Below, in pieces: positions 45,558-55,018 of a stretch of DNA of 64,000 bases. A model generated the notes under the pieces. The model did no database searches and had not been told where the DNA came from. It saw only the letters and a program-made list of their open reading frames with translations. The stretch comes from Clostridium estertheticum subsp. estertheticum (lineage in GTDB: Bacteria; Bacillota; Clostridia; Clostridiales; Clostridiaceae): contig NZ_CP015756.1 in NCBI RefSeq assembly GCF_001877035.1, positions 2,719,001-2,783,000 on the forward strand, written 5' to 3'. Each line of letters begins with the position of its first letter. Position 1 is the first letter of the stretch. A program made the position numbers and the translations under genes.

Positions 45558-48500
45558 TTATGGCTTATATTTTTTACCAAATTTCTTTTTCTTGTGCATT
45601 TTTTACTAGGAATAAAACATAATTTTATTTTACAAAGTCTAATTCTTAAATATCCCCACCATTCTTCATTAAAATCTATTTCTTTACACTTGGCATCTAA
45701 GGTTCTATATACACTTTCTAACTCTTCTATCGTTTTTTTTGTTAATTTCATTGTTTGAATTGTCCCTTCAATTGCCACACATAATTTAAAATAATAACGA
45801 AGAATATCTATTAACTTATAATCTTCTTTTATGTGATTTTTAATTCCATTTAATACTGTAATCACTTCTCTAGCATCATAGTTTTTGAACTCAACATACT
45901 CATTATTTATTGAGTTAATTCTTGAAGTAAGCGCATCACTTAAGGATAATTGATTTATTTCTGAAATATTATCTAGAGCTTTGTCAATAGCTGAAAAATA
46001 TTTATCAACCACATCACTTAAAGATTCTTTAATAACCTCTTTTTGAAGAATCTTTATTTTTAATTTTATTAAAATTTCTCTACAATTATCTATTATTGTT
46101 CCATTTCCTTTAATATTCTCAAGACTATGTTTCATATATTCATCAGACAGTTTTACATATAGTTTTTCCACAGTAGTTACATCTTCAAACTTTATTTTGA
46201 TTTCTCCATAATTCTGTTGTTTTAAATCTAGCATAGAAATAAATGCCACTATATAATGAATTGTTTGATATAGTACACCATCTATCATGTATTCAAACTG
46301 TTTATTAATCGTTTTTTTATGTTGTTCAGGAACTTTTAATAATGGTTGAATTTCTTTAACATGATTTTTTATAAAATAACTATTATTATATCTAAAGACC
46401 TTTTCGATAAATGTTATTAACTGCATTGTATCAGAAATTTTTACTTCATTTTCTAAGCTTTCAATGTACTTAATAATATTTTTAAATTTTTCGATAAATT
46501 CTTTTTCTTCCTTTATTGATAACAAATATTGAAAATATCCTTCTAAATGTTCTTGAAAAAAGTCAAATTCAATTCCACTATCTTCCTTTAATGAGTCTTC
46601 AATTTTTTGTACATTTGTCTTCACCTTATCTATAACATCTTCATAAAACATATAATATAGTATCCCATTAAATAATACTGTTTTTGTTTCTTTTGTATAA
46701 GGGCTATTATATATACAATTTTTTATTATTTTAATGACATACTCATTCTCTTTACTTTTGTCCTTACGCTCAAAATAATTTTTTATTTCTTTTAAAAATA
46801 TCAGTTTTTCATATTCTTCTTCAAATATAATTTTTATAAATGCTATTGTAAATACAACAAAAACACAATCATCATTTGATAAATTACTAGTTGTACTATT
46901 AGGACTAGAAAACCAAAACTTATTTACAATTCTGAGCACCCTTTTAAGTTCTCTAATTAATTTTTTAAACTTTCTAGGATTTGACAAGTGCAGACAAAGT
47001 TTATCATAGACTATTATCCATGATTCATTATCCCCACCTTCGGCTTTTTCAATTTTTTCCAATCCAATATCTATTACATCTTTTATATACACATAAAAAC
47101 TTCTTCGTAATGTTTCTACACTTACTTTTATAAATTCACTAGATTCCACAAAATCTCTTTTAAATATAATTTGATTCCTTTTGTTATAATATTCGTACAT
47201 ATCTATGTATGAAATATCTTCCAATATTGTTCTATCATTAATAAATTTATCTAAATATTCTCTAGTTATCTTCCCTGAAATTATTTTTTCATAATCTACA
47301 AAAAAAAGTATAGTGCATCCATTTAGTTCTAATATTTCTTTAATGAATTTAAATGTTTCAAATATTTCAAGCTCTCCAGACCTATCTAAATCATCAATTA
47401 ATATGTATATCCGTTTATTAGTATTTTGTCTTAATAATCTTTTTATATCTCCATTTATTTTATCTTTTGCCTCATTAAAGCTATCTAACCCAACAGATGG
47501 CAATTGAAACATTTTTGAGATGACTGAAAAGCCGTCTCTTCCAATTTGATTACCCAAAATATAAAATATAGTATCAAAGTAACTTTTTAAAGAACTACTT
47601 TTCCCGGTATATATACCATTTTCAATAAAGATTTTATTAAATTGAATTTTTATATTTCTTAGCATCTTCTCCATGCTATTTTCAATTTTAGGTTCAACAA
47701 ATACAAAATACGCTTGTTCTTTTAATTCATCTTTTAATGCATTTAAGAAACATGTTTTTCCACTACCCCATCTACCAGTAATAGCCATCGCAAATGGTTC
47801 ATCAAAATTTCTTTCTTTAAATTCTCCAATTAAATAACTCAACTGTTGCCTTCTTATTGGGTATAAATACTCTTTCTTTGTAATAGGTATATCTTCTTCT
47901 TCGTTAAAACTCAAGACATCTTTGGCTCCTATTAGCTCAAGCTTCCTCTTCCATACTTGTGGTATTATATATATCCTTAGAATTTTTTCTTTATTTTTAA
48001 TAATCTTTTTTAAAAGGCACTGCTTTATATAATTAAATACATTATTTATATCTTTACATATATAAGTTTGATTGTTTTTTATAACAGTCAATAAACTAAT
48101 AATTGCCACTCCTATAATACCTTCAAAGGTATCTAATCGTCCAACATACCCTAACAGCAATAATAAAAATCCTATATTATATATTAAGTATTGTGTTAAT
48201 TCAGATATTATTTTATCAACAGATCTTAAATACATAGCTATATTAGCTATAAAATATAAAGTTAATACTACCGAAAGCAAAGTATATAGATATATTGGTG
48301 CACTTGGATTTTCAATGATTTTAATGTTTGTCATTTTAAGGAATATTCCAAATCCAGTATATATAATCCCTTTCATTATGCCTTCGGCCATTGATATGAT
48401 TAAACTTTTAAACCTCTTAATTTTGAAAAGTATTAAAATCACATCGCGACATATTAGGTATAGATGTATCATAACAAGAATTGCAATAACTTTTAATAGT

Positions 48501-48580
48501 ATTTGTGTTTTATTACTACTATACCAATTAGGAAATATAATTTGTTCAAAAAAATTTAGTATGTTTATATTTTCCAGCAC
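45548..48580 (-). CDS. KAP-family P-loop NTPase with N-terminal membrane helices
   Basis: A protein of about 1010 residues. The N-terminal 190 residues contain four to five hydrophobic helices. The KAP NTPase core follows: Walker A GRWGSGKT near residue 269 and Walker B IYILIDDLDR near 391-400, then about 600 mostly helical residues. KAP ATPases are membrane-tethered STAND-like P-loop proteins, frequently found in anti-phage loci. The start is uncertain; GTG 48580 follows a G-rich SD (GGGGAG), with ATG 48598 and TTG 48619 as alternatives. An HExxH protease gene lies 123 bases upstream on the same strand, so the two probably form a module. Confidence 0.8.
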   Translation of the reverse strand: MLENINILNFFEQIIFPNWYSSNKTQILLKVIAILVMIHLYLICRDVILILFKIKRFKSLIISMAEGIMKGIIYTGFGIFLKMTNIKIIENPSAPIYLYTLLSVVLTLYFIANIAMYLRSVDKIISELTQYLIYNIGFLLLLLGYVGRLDTFEGIIGVAIISLLTVIKNNQTYICKDINNVFNYIKQCLLKKIIKNKEKILRIYIIPQVWKRKLELIGAKDVLSFNEEEDIPITKKEYLYPIRRQQLSYLIGEFKERNFDEPFAMAITGRWGSGKTCFLNALKDELKEQAYFVFVEPKIENSMEKMLRNIKIQFNKIFIENGIYTGKSSSLKSYFDTIFYILGNQIGRDGFSVISKMFQLPSVGLDSFNEAKDKINGDIKRLLRQNTNKRIYILIDDLDRSGELEIFETFKFIKEILELNGCTILFFVDYEKIISGKITREYLDKFINDRTILEDISYIDMYEYYNKRNQIIFKRDFVESSEFIKVSVETLRRSFYVYIKDVIDIGLEKIEKAEGGDNESWIIVYDKLCLHLSNPRKFKKLIRELKRVLRIVNKFWFSSPNSTTSNLSNDDCVFVVFTIAFIKIIFEEEYEKLIFLKEIKNYFERKDKSKENEYVIKIIKNCIYNSPYTKETKTVLFNGILYYMFYEDVIDKVKTNVQKIEDSLKEDSGIEFDFFQEHLEGYFQYLLSIKEEKEFIEKFKNIIKYIESLENEVKISDTMQLITFIEKVFRYNNSYFIKNHVKEIQPLLKVPEQHKKTINKQFEYMIDGVLYQTIHYIVAFISMLDLKQQNYGEIKIKFEDVTTVEKLYVKLSDEYMKHSLENIKGNGTIIDNCREILIKLKIKILQKEVIKESLSDVVDKYFSAIDKALDNISEINQLSLSDALTSRINSINNEYVEFKNYDAREVITVLNGIKNHIKEDYKLIDILRYYFKLCVAIEGTIQTMKLTKKTIEELESVYRTLDAKCKEIDFNEEWWGYLRIRLCKIKLCFIPSKKCTRKRNLVKNISHKRL

Positions 48581-48741
48581 TTTTACCCCACTCCCCATTA
48601 CTCTTATATTCAATTGCAAACTTAACTATATTTATAATATTTTCTTTTATCCTAATTAAATATTTTTAATATATTAAAAAGTGTTTACTATATATTATGG
48701 AATTGTTTTTTTAATATTTCAGAAATCTACATACCTTATGT

Positions 48742-49326
48742 TTAATCTACCTTTTCAATTAATTCTCGTATCATAGTAGCATTATTAAGTGAGTTTACAT
48801 GAATTTTTCTTCCAATAATCCCAATATATCTTCCAATTTCAGAATAAGTATCTTCCATGTAATCTAATGCAATATTGTCAGCTTCAATTTCATAGCTTCT
48901 ATTCGCTTCGAGTACACCACTCTCATCTTCTTTTGCTACTAAACACTTATATTTATTTTGAGTAAATTGACCTACGTGAGCAAGTTCGTGTGCCAATATA
49001 AATTCAATATATAAGTCACAAACCCTATTCGCTCTTTTAAAGTTATAAAAGTTATGAAAAATGAACTTTAGAGTCTGAGTCAATTTTTCATAATATATAT
49101 TGACGATAATTTGTCCACTTTCCTTTAACAGTGAAGTTTTACCTAATAATCCATTTGGATCCGGGTATCTATCATCTGAAATAGCCCAAGGTGACTCTAA
49201 TGAGAAAATAAATTGATAATTATTAATGTCCATAAATTCTTTAATACGCCCATTAGATTGATTATATATTGTGCTTATTCTTTTTTTGACATTCTCAGTA
49301 CTAAATTCTACACTGTGTAATGACAT
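48742..49326 (-). CDS. HExxH metalloprotease, ImmA/IrrE-like
   Basis: A 194-residue protein with the zinc-protease motif HELAH at 113-117 and a downstream EIEAD at 146-150 that would supply the third ligand, as in ImmA/IrrE-type peptidases. The N-terminal half shows a short FIFSLESPWAISDD strand region. No helix-turn-helix or membrane segment. AAGGAG precedes the ATG. It stands directly upstream of the KAP NTPase gene; a protease plus membrane NTPase pair suggests a sensor/effector defence unit. The substrate is unknown. Confidence 0.7.
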   Translation of the reverse strand: MSLHSVEFSTENVKKRISTIYNQSNGRIKEFMDINNYQFIFSLESPWAISDDRYPDPNGLLGKTSLLKESGQIIVNIYYEKLTQTLKFIFHNFYNFKRANRVCDLYIEFILAHELAHVGQFTQNKYKCLVAKEDESGVLEANRSYEIEADNIALDYMEDTYSEIGRYIGIIGRKIHVNSLNNATMIRELIEKVD

Positions 49327-49430
49327 AATTTAATCTCCTTAATCTAAAAATTCTATTTTATTGGTGCTTTTGTGATGTAACATCTAATCTCCAATACATT
49401 CTAAATATCTTAGAACTTATTGATTCCGCC

Positions 49431-49475
49431 AACTTCTTATTATTAGCCTTATAGGTACATGGATAATGGAAAGTT
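49431..49475. repeat. Island repeat, copy C
   Basis: Left arm AACTTCTTATTATTAGCC, right arm GGATAATGGAAAGTT; a 45-bp imperfect palindrome 22 bases beyond the stop of the SIR2-module small gene. Confidence 0.55.
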
Positions 49476-49496
49476 ACGTTCTATTCGAACTTTACT

Positions 49497-49832
49497 TTAT
49501 ATCACTATAATTTTTTCATTAGATTTGCAAGGTGAGGCAATGCAAATACATACAGTTGCTGGATCAATATCATATTTTGTTGCTACAATATTGAAATTAA
49601 CCGCTGTACATGTAAGATACATATCTTCATCTTCAGAATTAATTTGTATTTTCAAAAGTTTTTCTCTTTCAGAATATGCTTTAATAATTTCTAATCTTTG
49701 ATTCTGAGTTAATGAATTAAATTGTTTTATTATAATATTAGCGTCTTCTAGACTATTTGAAAATAGTTTACAAAAATCTAAAGTTTTACTAAATTCTCTT
49801 TTAGAAAATTTGATATACCTTATTTTTTTCAT
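49497..49832 (-). CDS. 111-residue partner of the SIR2-like protein
   Basis: Not recognised. A soluble protein with a helical N-terminal half (FSKREFSKTLDFCKLFSNSL and LTQNQRLEIIKAYSERE) and a more strand-like C-terminal half containing three cysteines (TCTAVNF, CICIASPC). It overlaps the end of the SIR2-like gene by 32 bases, with GGGGAA upstream of its ATG inside that gene, so translation is probably coupled and the two products may form a complex or toxin/regulator pair. Confidence 0.6.
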   Translation of the reverse strand: MKKIRYIKFSKREFSKTLDFCKLFSNSLEDANIIIKQFNSLTQNQRLEIIKAYSEREKLLKIQINSEDEDMYLTCTAVNFNIVATKYDIDPATVCICIASPCKSNEKIIVI

Positions 49833-50955
49833 TACATATTCCCCAAAATTCTTTTACACTTTTAAATTCTAACTTTTTCTCTGCCTTTAGTTTTAAAAGT
49901 AACTTTTCAATTATATTGCATTCTGAAGAATCAAAAAAATAATAAATACATTCATTAATTTTTGCATTATCAATAATTTCAAACAAATGATAGTCATTAT
50001 ATGGAGATAATCCTAAAATTGAAAGAGTTCCTGTTATACTTCTAAATTCTTCTATAGAGTAGTCTTCTTGAAATCTTAAGTTCGGATTTGTAACTTTAAT
50101 TTTAATTGCATCAGCAAAATTAACTATTAATTTATTATTTTCATTTTCCCAACTATCAACATCTTTACTAACTAATTCATTAGATAAATATGCATTTGTC
50201 ATTTTATTAACAGCTTCATTTGCTAATGAAGCTTGCTTTATTTGATATTGTTTATAATCTCCACAATATGTTGACAAAGCCGTTGAATGTAAATAGTCAT
50301 ATGTAGGGTCATTTGGTATACCTTCTAAAGGATTGTCATGCAGTTGATTTCGAAATGATGAAGGATTATACACTTCGCTTAATCTATCAAATTGTCCATG
50401 AATGTGATAAACATGTTTTCCTACACCTGCTTCAATATTATTATCATAATTAGTTGAAAAAATATTATCAAAATTAGAAAGAAAAGTTTTGAAAGAATCA
50501 CTATATTTTTCATGTAATAAGTTTAATTTTCCATGATTATATATTGAAAACAAATATGACATTCTCATAGATTCTCGTATTGTATATTGCTCTGGATTTA
50601 TAATTTTAAATTTATGACAAACTAAATCATGAACTAAATAATAGTCTTCAAAACCAATATCTGTAATCCTTAATGATTTCTTTCTAGTTTTATATCTTTC
50701 CTTAAAATCTCCCAAAGCTTTTCTTTCTGCCGTGCACGTTATTGAATCATCTATCACACCATCCAACATTTCCCTAGCAAATAAAAACAGTCTTCCTAGA
50801 TAATACTTAAGCAACAAAGGCTCATTAACTATAAAATCATATGGATAATCTGATTCATCTAAAGCTGTTAAAATTCTTAATACTATATTTTGATTTGTAT
50901 AGCTTACATTATCATACTGTATATTGATTCCATTTCCAACCAATAAATTTCTCAT
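49801..50955 (-). CDS. SIR2-like (putative NAD-degrading) defence protein
   Basis: A 384-residue SIR2_2-type protein. The nucleotide-binding start LLVGNGINIQY (G7-N8-G9), FSTNYDNNIE at 166-175, YHIHGQFD with His184/His186, and ILGLSPYNDYHL near residue 320 follow the order seen in SIR2-domain NADases and AbiH-like proteins. Such proteins kill the infected cell by depleting NAD+. AAGGAG precedes the ATG. Upstream no sensor such as an Argonaute or STAND gene is present; the overlapping 111-residue gene is the only partner. Domain call fairly sure; NADase activity inferred. Confidence 0.75.
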   Translation of the reverse strand: MRNLLVGNGINIQYDNVSYTNQNIVLRILTALDESDYPYDFIVNEPLLLKYYLGRLFLFAREMLDGVIDDSITCTAERKALGDFKERYKTRKKSLRITDIGFEDYYLVHDLVCHKFKIINPEQYTIRESMRMSYLFSIYNHGKLNLLHEKYSDSFKTFLSNFDNIFSTNYDNNIEAGVGKHVYHIHGQFDRLSEVYNPSSFRNQLHDNPLEGIPNDPTYDYLHSTALSTYCGDYKQYQIKQASLANEAVNKMTNAYLSNELVSKDVDSWENENNKLIVNFADAIKIKVTNPNLRFQEDYSIEEFRSITGTLSILGLSPYNDYHLFEIIDNAKINECIYYFFDSSECNIIEKLLLKLKAEKKLEFKSVKEFWGICNEKNKVYQIF

Positions 50956-51223
50956 AATTTATCTCCTTATCTATATAAATTAAGTGTATTTTTTCTTAAA
51001 TAACTTTATCACTAATTATCTTCATAAACAATAACTCAATACTTCTCTTACTTCTTTAAGTATAAATTACCACATAAAAATTTTATCGCATTTATCTTTA
51101 CTTATGATACAACATTTTACTTGTAAAACTAACTTAAGCCTAATAATTTCAATGGTTAATGCCAATTCTCGCATTTATTTGTTATACATTTCACCATACT
51201 ACAAGCTAAATTTCAATAAATTT

Positions 51224-51265
51224 AACTCCACATTATTAAGCTAATACATATGTTAATTATAAGAA
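51224..51265. repeat. Island repeat, copy D
   Basis: AACTCCACATTATTAAGC followed 20 bases later by TTAATTATAAG. It overlaps the last codons of the broken membrane-protein gene. A partial GATACGG-type repeat (TTACTTATGATAC, 51098-51110) lies 113 bases before it. Confidence 0.5.
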
Positions 51266-51999
51266 ATTCATTATTCCAAATATATGATAACTCCTTGAAA
51301 ATAAATTTTTCTTACTATACTCATCTTCTGCAATCTGTTCTAATTCACAAATCAAATCATTATACTTAATAAAAAAATTATCATTTCTTTCATTAAACTT
51401 AACATCATTAGGAAAAATAACTGATATCTTCATGAAAGAATGATACGTTGAATTTAATACATTTTCTAATACATTCATAAGCTCTGCTGAAATATCATTA
51501 GGATAATACTGATAAAGTTTATCAATCGCCTTCTCTGTTAGGTATATACAGTTTTTTATCCAATCTCTCACACTAAAATATTGATTGTTTGAGCATTAAT
51601 TACTTGTACCTTATCATCAAACTTCAAATTCATCAGTTGATCAAGTTCCGTTTTTGTATAGTTATCTCCAGAATGGTTTTTAATGTACAATTGTCCAAGA
51701 GTATCAATAGTTCCTCTCATGTTACCAACAATATGTTTTATTCTTACCTTTATACATTTCTTAGCAGAATCATTACGTTTTGTGTTTGGTATATAGACTT
51801 GAGTTATATAAAACATGAAGTTTATGATATATCCAATTGAAAATTGAAATAAAAGATTAAACCAAACTTCTGCTCCGTCAAACCACTCAGTACAATCTAT
51901 TGATAAAATATAAGAAACTATAATAAATAAAGCAAATAAAAATGTTATCCAAATCCACTTATTTGTTCTTGTAAATCTATTCTAAATACCCTTTTTCAT
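51257..51999 (-). pseudogene. Broken gene for a two-helix membrane protein
   Basis: A frame with a proper start (ATG 51999, GGGAGG 13 bases upstream) meets an amber codon at codon 6 (51982-51984). Read through it, the chain continues RFTRTNKWIWITFLFALFII, a second helix FNLLFQFSIGYIINFMFYIT, and a soluble domain. A second break near 51570 (an extra GT in GTGTGAGAG) separates it from the C-terminal part beginning RDWIKNCIYLTEKAIDKLYQ. The remaining open pieces are 51568-51816 and 51257-51571. One ancestral protein of about 245 residues is the simplest reading. Family unknown. Confidence 0.6.
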
Positions 52000-52107
52000 A
52001 ATTTTACTTAATCCTCCCAACACATTAACACAAGTTATGAATAATCATAGTAATATATTAACTTCCTATTATAAACATTAAGGCTTGTACTAAATATAGA
52101 ATAGAGT

Positions 52108-52157
52108 AACTGCATATTATTAGCCTAATGGGCATCTCCACATTTTGTCCAGTTTTT
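52108..52157. repeat. Island repeat, copy E
   Basis: AACTGCATATTATTAGCCTA, then CATCTCCACATTTTGTCC; the second part aligns with the AGCTCTACAGCATGTCC segment of copy B. It lies 110 bases beyond the stop of the HNH gene. Confidence 0.55.
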
Positions 52158-52266
52158 CTAATTTCTTTAGTAATCTTACAGTTGTTTATGACGAACTTTA
52201 AGAACAGAGCGACTTAATGAAATTATATATTATTCTGATTTGTAATATTCGTTTTTGTATACAAAG

Positions 52267-54453
52267 CTATTGGATTTTCGTATCATCATTTTGTAAATTA
52301 TCCCTTATCTGCTCTATAGTAGTTAAGGTCTCTAAATGATAGTTCGTATATATTCGCAACAACTTCCCTTTTACAGACCTTAGATAAAACAAATTATTCC
52401 TATCCTTGACTAATTCCTTGAATCCGCCTAAATGCTTATGTACATACTTATGATGATAACAACACAACACTATTCCATTTTTATAAGTGTCTAAACTCAA
52501 GTCATCACACACTTCTTCCGACAAATTTTGTATGTGATGCATTTCCACATATCTTTTTCCTTTTTCATCTTCTATAATAGGAATTTTCAATCCAATATCT
52601 TCAGTAGAACATATTTGACATCTACGACTATACAATTTTTTAAGTTTATCTGACAAGGTTGCATTTCTTTTCTGTTTTTCAATAGTGGCTAATTCAGTTA
52701 TAGGTCCTGAATTTTGAATAGCTTCTAGCTCTTCTAAATATTTTTCTCTTTGTTCTTTCTCATCTTCTGATATTCCAAAGACACTCTTATCTACCTCTAT
52801 ACTTACTCCATTAACCCTATTCTTAAACACTCTAGTGTATCCATAACTCTCTATCAGTGTAGTTATAGAAATATCCTTTATAGTACTTATTCTATCTAAA
52901 TAACTATACTCACTTGAACGGCTTTCTACACAAACATTATTATCCTCATCTGAAAAACTCTCCAACATTAGTGCTATTTTTGTTTTAACATCTAAGTTTA
53001 ATAATTTTTTTCTTTGCTCTTCTTTCCAATCATATGGAATATAATCTATTGGCAAATCCTTATAAGAATCTATCCTTTCTAATCCTATAGAACTTAAATA
53101 CTCCTCAAGTTTAATATTCCTTTTGGTACAATATGAACTTAAATTACCATATAAATTATCTAAAGAATGTATGTAAACTTTATTATCATAAACTATATAA
53201 TCTTCTTTTAGAATTTTTTCATAGTCCATTATTCTTCTTTCAGAATTTTCAATACGACCTCTCTTATAATTAAATCCTAAAGCCTTTATCATTTCAGTGT
53301 AAGTAGTATACCCATTCCTCTTAGGTAACATTTTTAAAGTGTCATACATTTTATCACCTATAGGAACATTAACAAAATTATCTTCATCTGCATAACTTTT
53401 TAATATATCTTTTATTACATCAATTGTATAAATAACATTCAAATTTTCTTTTAAATACTCTACACCTAATGTATTTAGATAATCTCCAACCGAAATATCC
53501 AACTTTAAACGTCTTTTATTTATTCTACTGTATAATGAGGAATTTTCACTTGCATTAAAACTTGTAAATTTTAGTGACTCTCCTTCAGTATTTAAATTAC
53601 GTATATCTCTTAATATTTTAAAATCTATGTCATTATGCGATAAATATCCAAACTCTATTAACTTCTCTTTTACAACTCCACTGAATTTAAAATGACACTT
53701 AAAAATATTATTGTTCTTGACTAATATAGCTATATCTTCTATACTATCTTTTCCAAAGTATATATTTAAACTAATTAATCCATCTGAACTTTCCTGTATA
53801 ACTTCTCTCTTACTTAATGTTTTAACTATTAAAGTTATTTCTTCTTCAGTGAAAGCTGCTCTATTCCACGAAGGAGGGTCAATCCACTTGACTCCTAATC
53901 TACTATCAAGGGATTGCTTGCTTTTAAGATTTACAAACAAAGCTATACTAGATTTTACACATGTATATTCCTTAATTAGTTTTTTTAAATTATAAACATC
54001 AATATCTGAATAAGAAAACTCTGAATCATCTGTAAATGTATCTTCCATTGTATACTTACAAGTTTTTACTGTATATCCTAATTTCTTTAAATAATCTACA
54101 ATACTAATATTACTATTCTTACAATGAATTCCTATTGATAAATATAACCCAGAATTATTTTCATGAAAACTAACTAAATTATCTATTATCTTATTAGGAC
54201 AACAATTTATCAAGTTTTCTTCTATATTTTCTACCGAAAAAACACCACCATTTCGAAAATAGTTTAATCCTAGTTTTTTTACAATGTAATCTTTTCTATT
54301 CAGTTTAGATATTTTCTGTGATCTTTTGAATTCGTCATAAAAATCTAAAGTAATTATATTTTTAGTACACCCATCTGGATATACCTCTAATAATTTATTT
54401 CTCATTATTTCATCGTCTTCACTTCTAATATTAATAAAATCAGTAACTTTCAT
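52267..54453 (-). CDS. HNH nuclease with internally repeated N-terminal region
   Basis: A 728-residue protein. The C-terminal HNH domain (about 650-715) is clear: RRCQIC, MHHIQNLSE and LCCYHHKYVHKH provide the zinc cysteines and catalytic histidines. The first 600 residues contain at least six spaced copies of a short motif like DYLKKLGYTV (YIVKKLGLNYF, DYLKKLGYTV, DYLNTLGVEYL, EMIKALGFNYK, EYLSSIGLERI, TLIESYGYTRV), often 15-60 residues after an acidic stretch. These could be repeated small DNA- or protein-binding modules. Start 54453 has GGGAG upstream. As a lone nuclease in the island it may cut phage DNA; not known. Confidence 0.72.
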   Translation of the reverse strand: MKVTDFINIRSEDDEIMRNKLLEVYPDGCTKNIITLDFYDEFKRSQKISKLNRKDYIVKKLGLNYFRNGGVFSVENIEENLINCCPNKIIDNLVSFHENNSGLYLSIGIHCKNSNISIVDYLKKLGYTVKTCKYTMEDTFTDDSEFSYSDIDVYNLKKLIKEYTCVKSSIALFVNLKSKQSLDSRLGVKWIDPPSWNRAAFTEEEITLIVKTLSKREVIQESSDGLISLNIYFGKDSIEDIAILVKNNNIFKCHFKFSGVVKEKLIEFGYLSHNDIDFKILRDIRNLNTEGESLKFTSFNASENSSLYSRINKRRLKLDISVGDYLNTLGVEYLKENLNVIYTIDVIKDILKSYADEDNFVNVPIGDKMYDTLKMLPKRNGYTTYTEMIKALGFNYKRGRIENSERRIMDYEKILKEDYIVYDNKVYIHSLDNLYGNLSSYCTKRNIKLEEYLSSIGLERIDSYKDLPIDYIPYDWKEEQRKKLLNLDVKTKIALMLESFSDEDNNVCVESRSSEYSYLDRISTIKDISITTLIESYGYTRVFKNRVNGVSIEVDKSVFGISEDEKEQREKYLEELEAIQNSGPITELATIEKQKRNATLSDKLKKLYSRRCQICSTEDIGLKIPIIEDEKGKRYVEMHHIQNLSEEVCDDLSLDTYKNGIVLCCYHHKYVHKHLGGFKELVKDRNNLFYLRSVKGKLLRIYTNYHLETLTTIEQIRDNLQNDDTKIQ

Positions 54454-55018
54454 AATTTCTCCCATGTTTGATTAGATTTAGTTGATTTTTCTTATCCAAG
54501 TATTTAAGTTTCATACTTAATAAATACTTTACAAGTTTTACATATCACTAGGCCCTTACTAATCAATTATATTTTAATTTTTTTAACTGCTCATTATAGA
54601 GATTCTTTGAAGTTACATTTTTCCTACCATAAACGCTTTCTTTACATAATTCAACAAACATTCATAATTTTCCTTTAAATTTTGCAAAAAAAATATATTC
54701 ACCCCTTAAATTGCCATAAAACGCCTCCGTTAATTTACGAAAACCACTAGTATTTTATATATGATCCGCATTAATATATATTTTATAATTTTCAAATATA
54801 TCATCAAATAAAAATAAGGCATTATCTCCAATTACTATTTTAACGGAAAAATGCCTTCACTCTTTTAATTATTATATTTAAATATGTTTATATTTATTTG
54901 TTCATCTATTTTTACTGAATAATTTGATCTCAATCTAGTTGAATAGAAGCTACATTTTAGATTAAATCAAATAACAATTACTTCCAGGGTACTACTATAT
55001 ATATCAAATCATACTTTT
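54454..55018. other. Gene-poor gap with remnants and SUV3 terminator
   Basis: On the minus strand AAGGCATT and AATGCCTT (54815-54822 and 54849-54856) pair and are followed by TTATTTTT: a plausible terminator for the SUV3-like gene. Between 54560 and 54735 a broken minus-strand frame (GGAGG, then ATG GCA ATT TAA, later ELCKESVYGRKNV) looks like a small decayed gene. Nothing else seen. Confidence 0.4.

Noticed and set aside
48072-48659. 195-codon plus-strand frame
   Set aside because: It is antisense to the membrane-helix region of the KAP gene; its hydrophobic composition is a mirror of that region.
41801-52157. Integron attC sites
   Set aside because: The repeats lie 3' of genes and are palindromic, but the GTTRRRY/RYYYAAC core sites are not present and there is no IntI-type integrase; they are reported as an unnamed repeat instead.
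41801-52157. CRISPR array or spacer-like structure
   Set aside because: Repeat copies are kilobases apart with genes between them and no cas gene is present.
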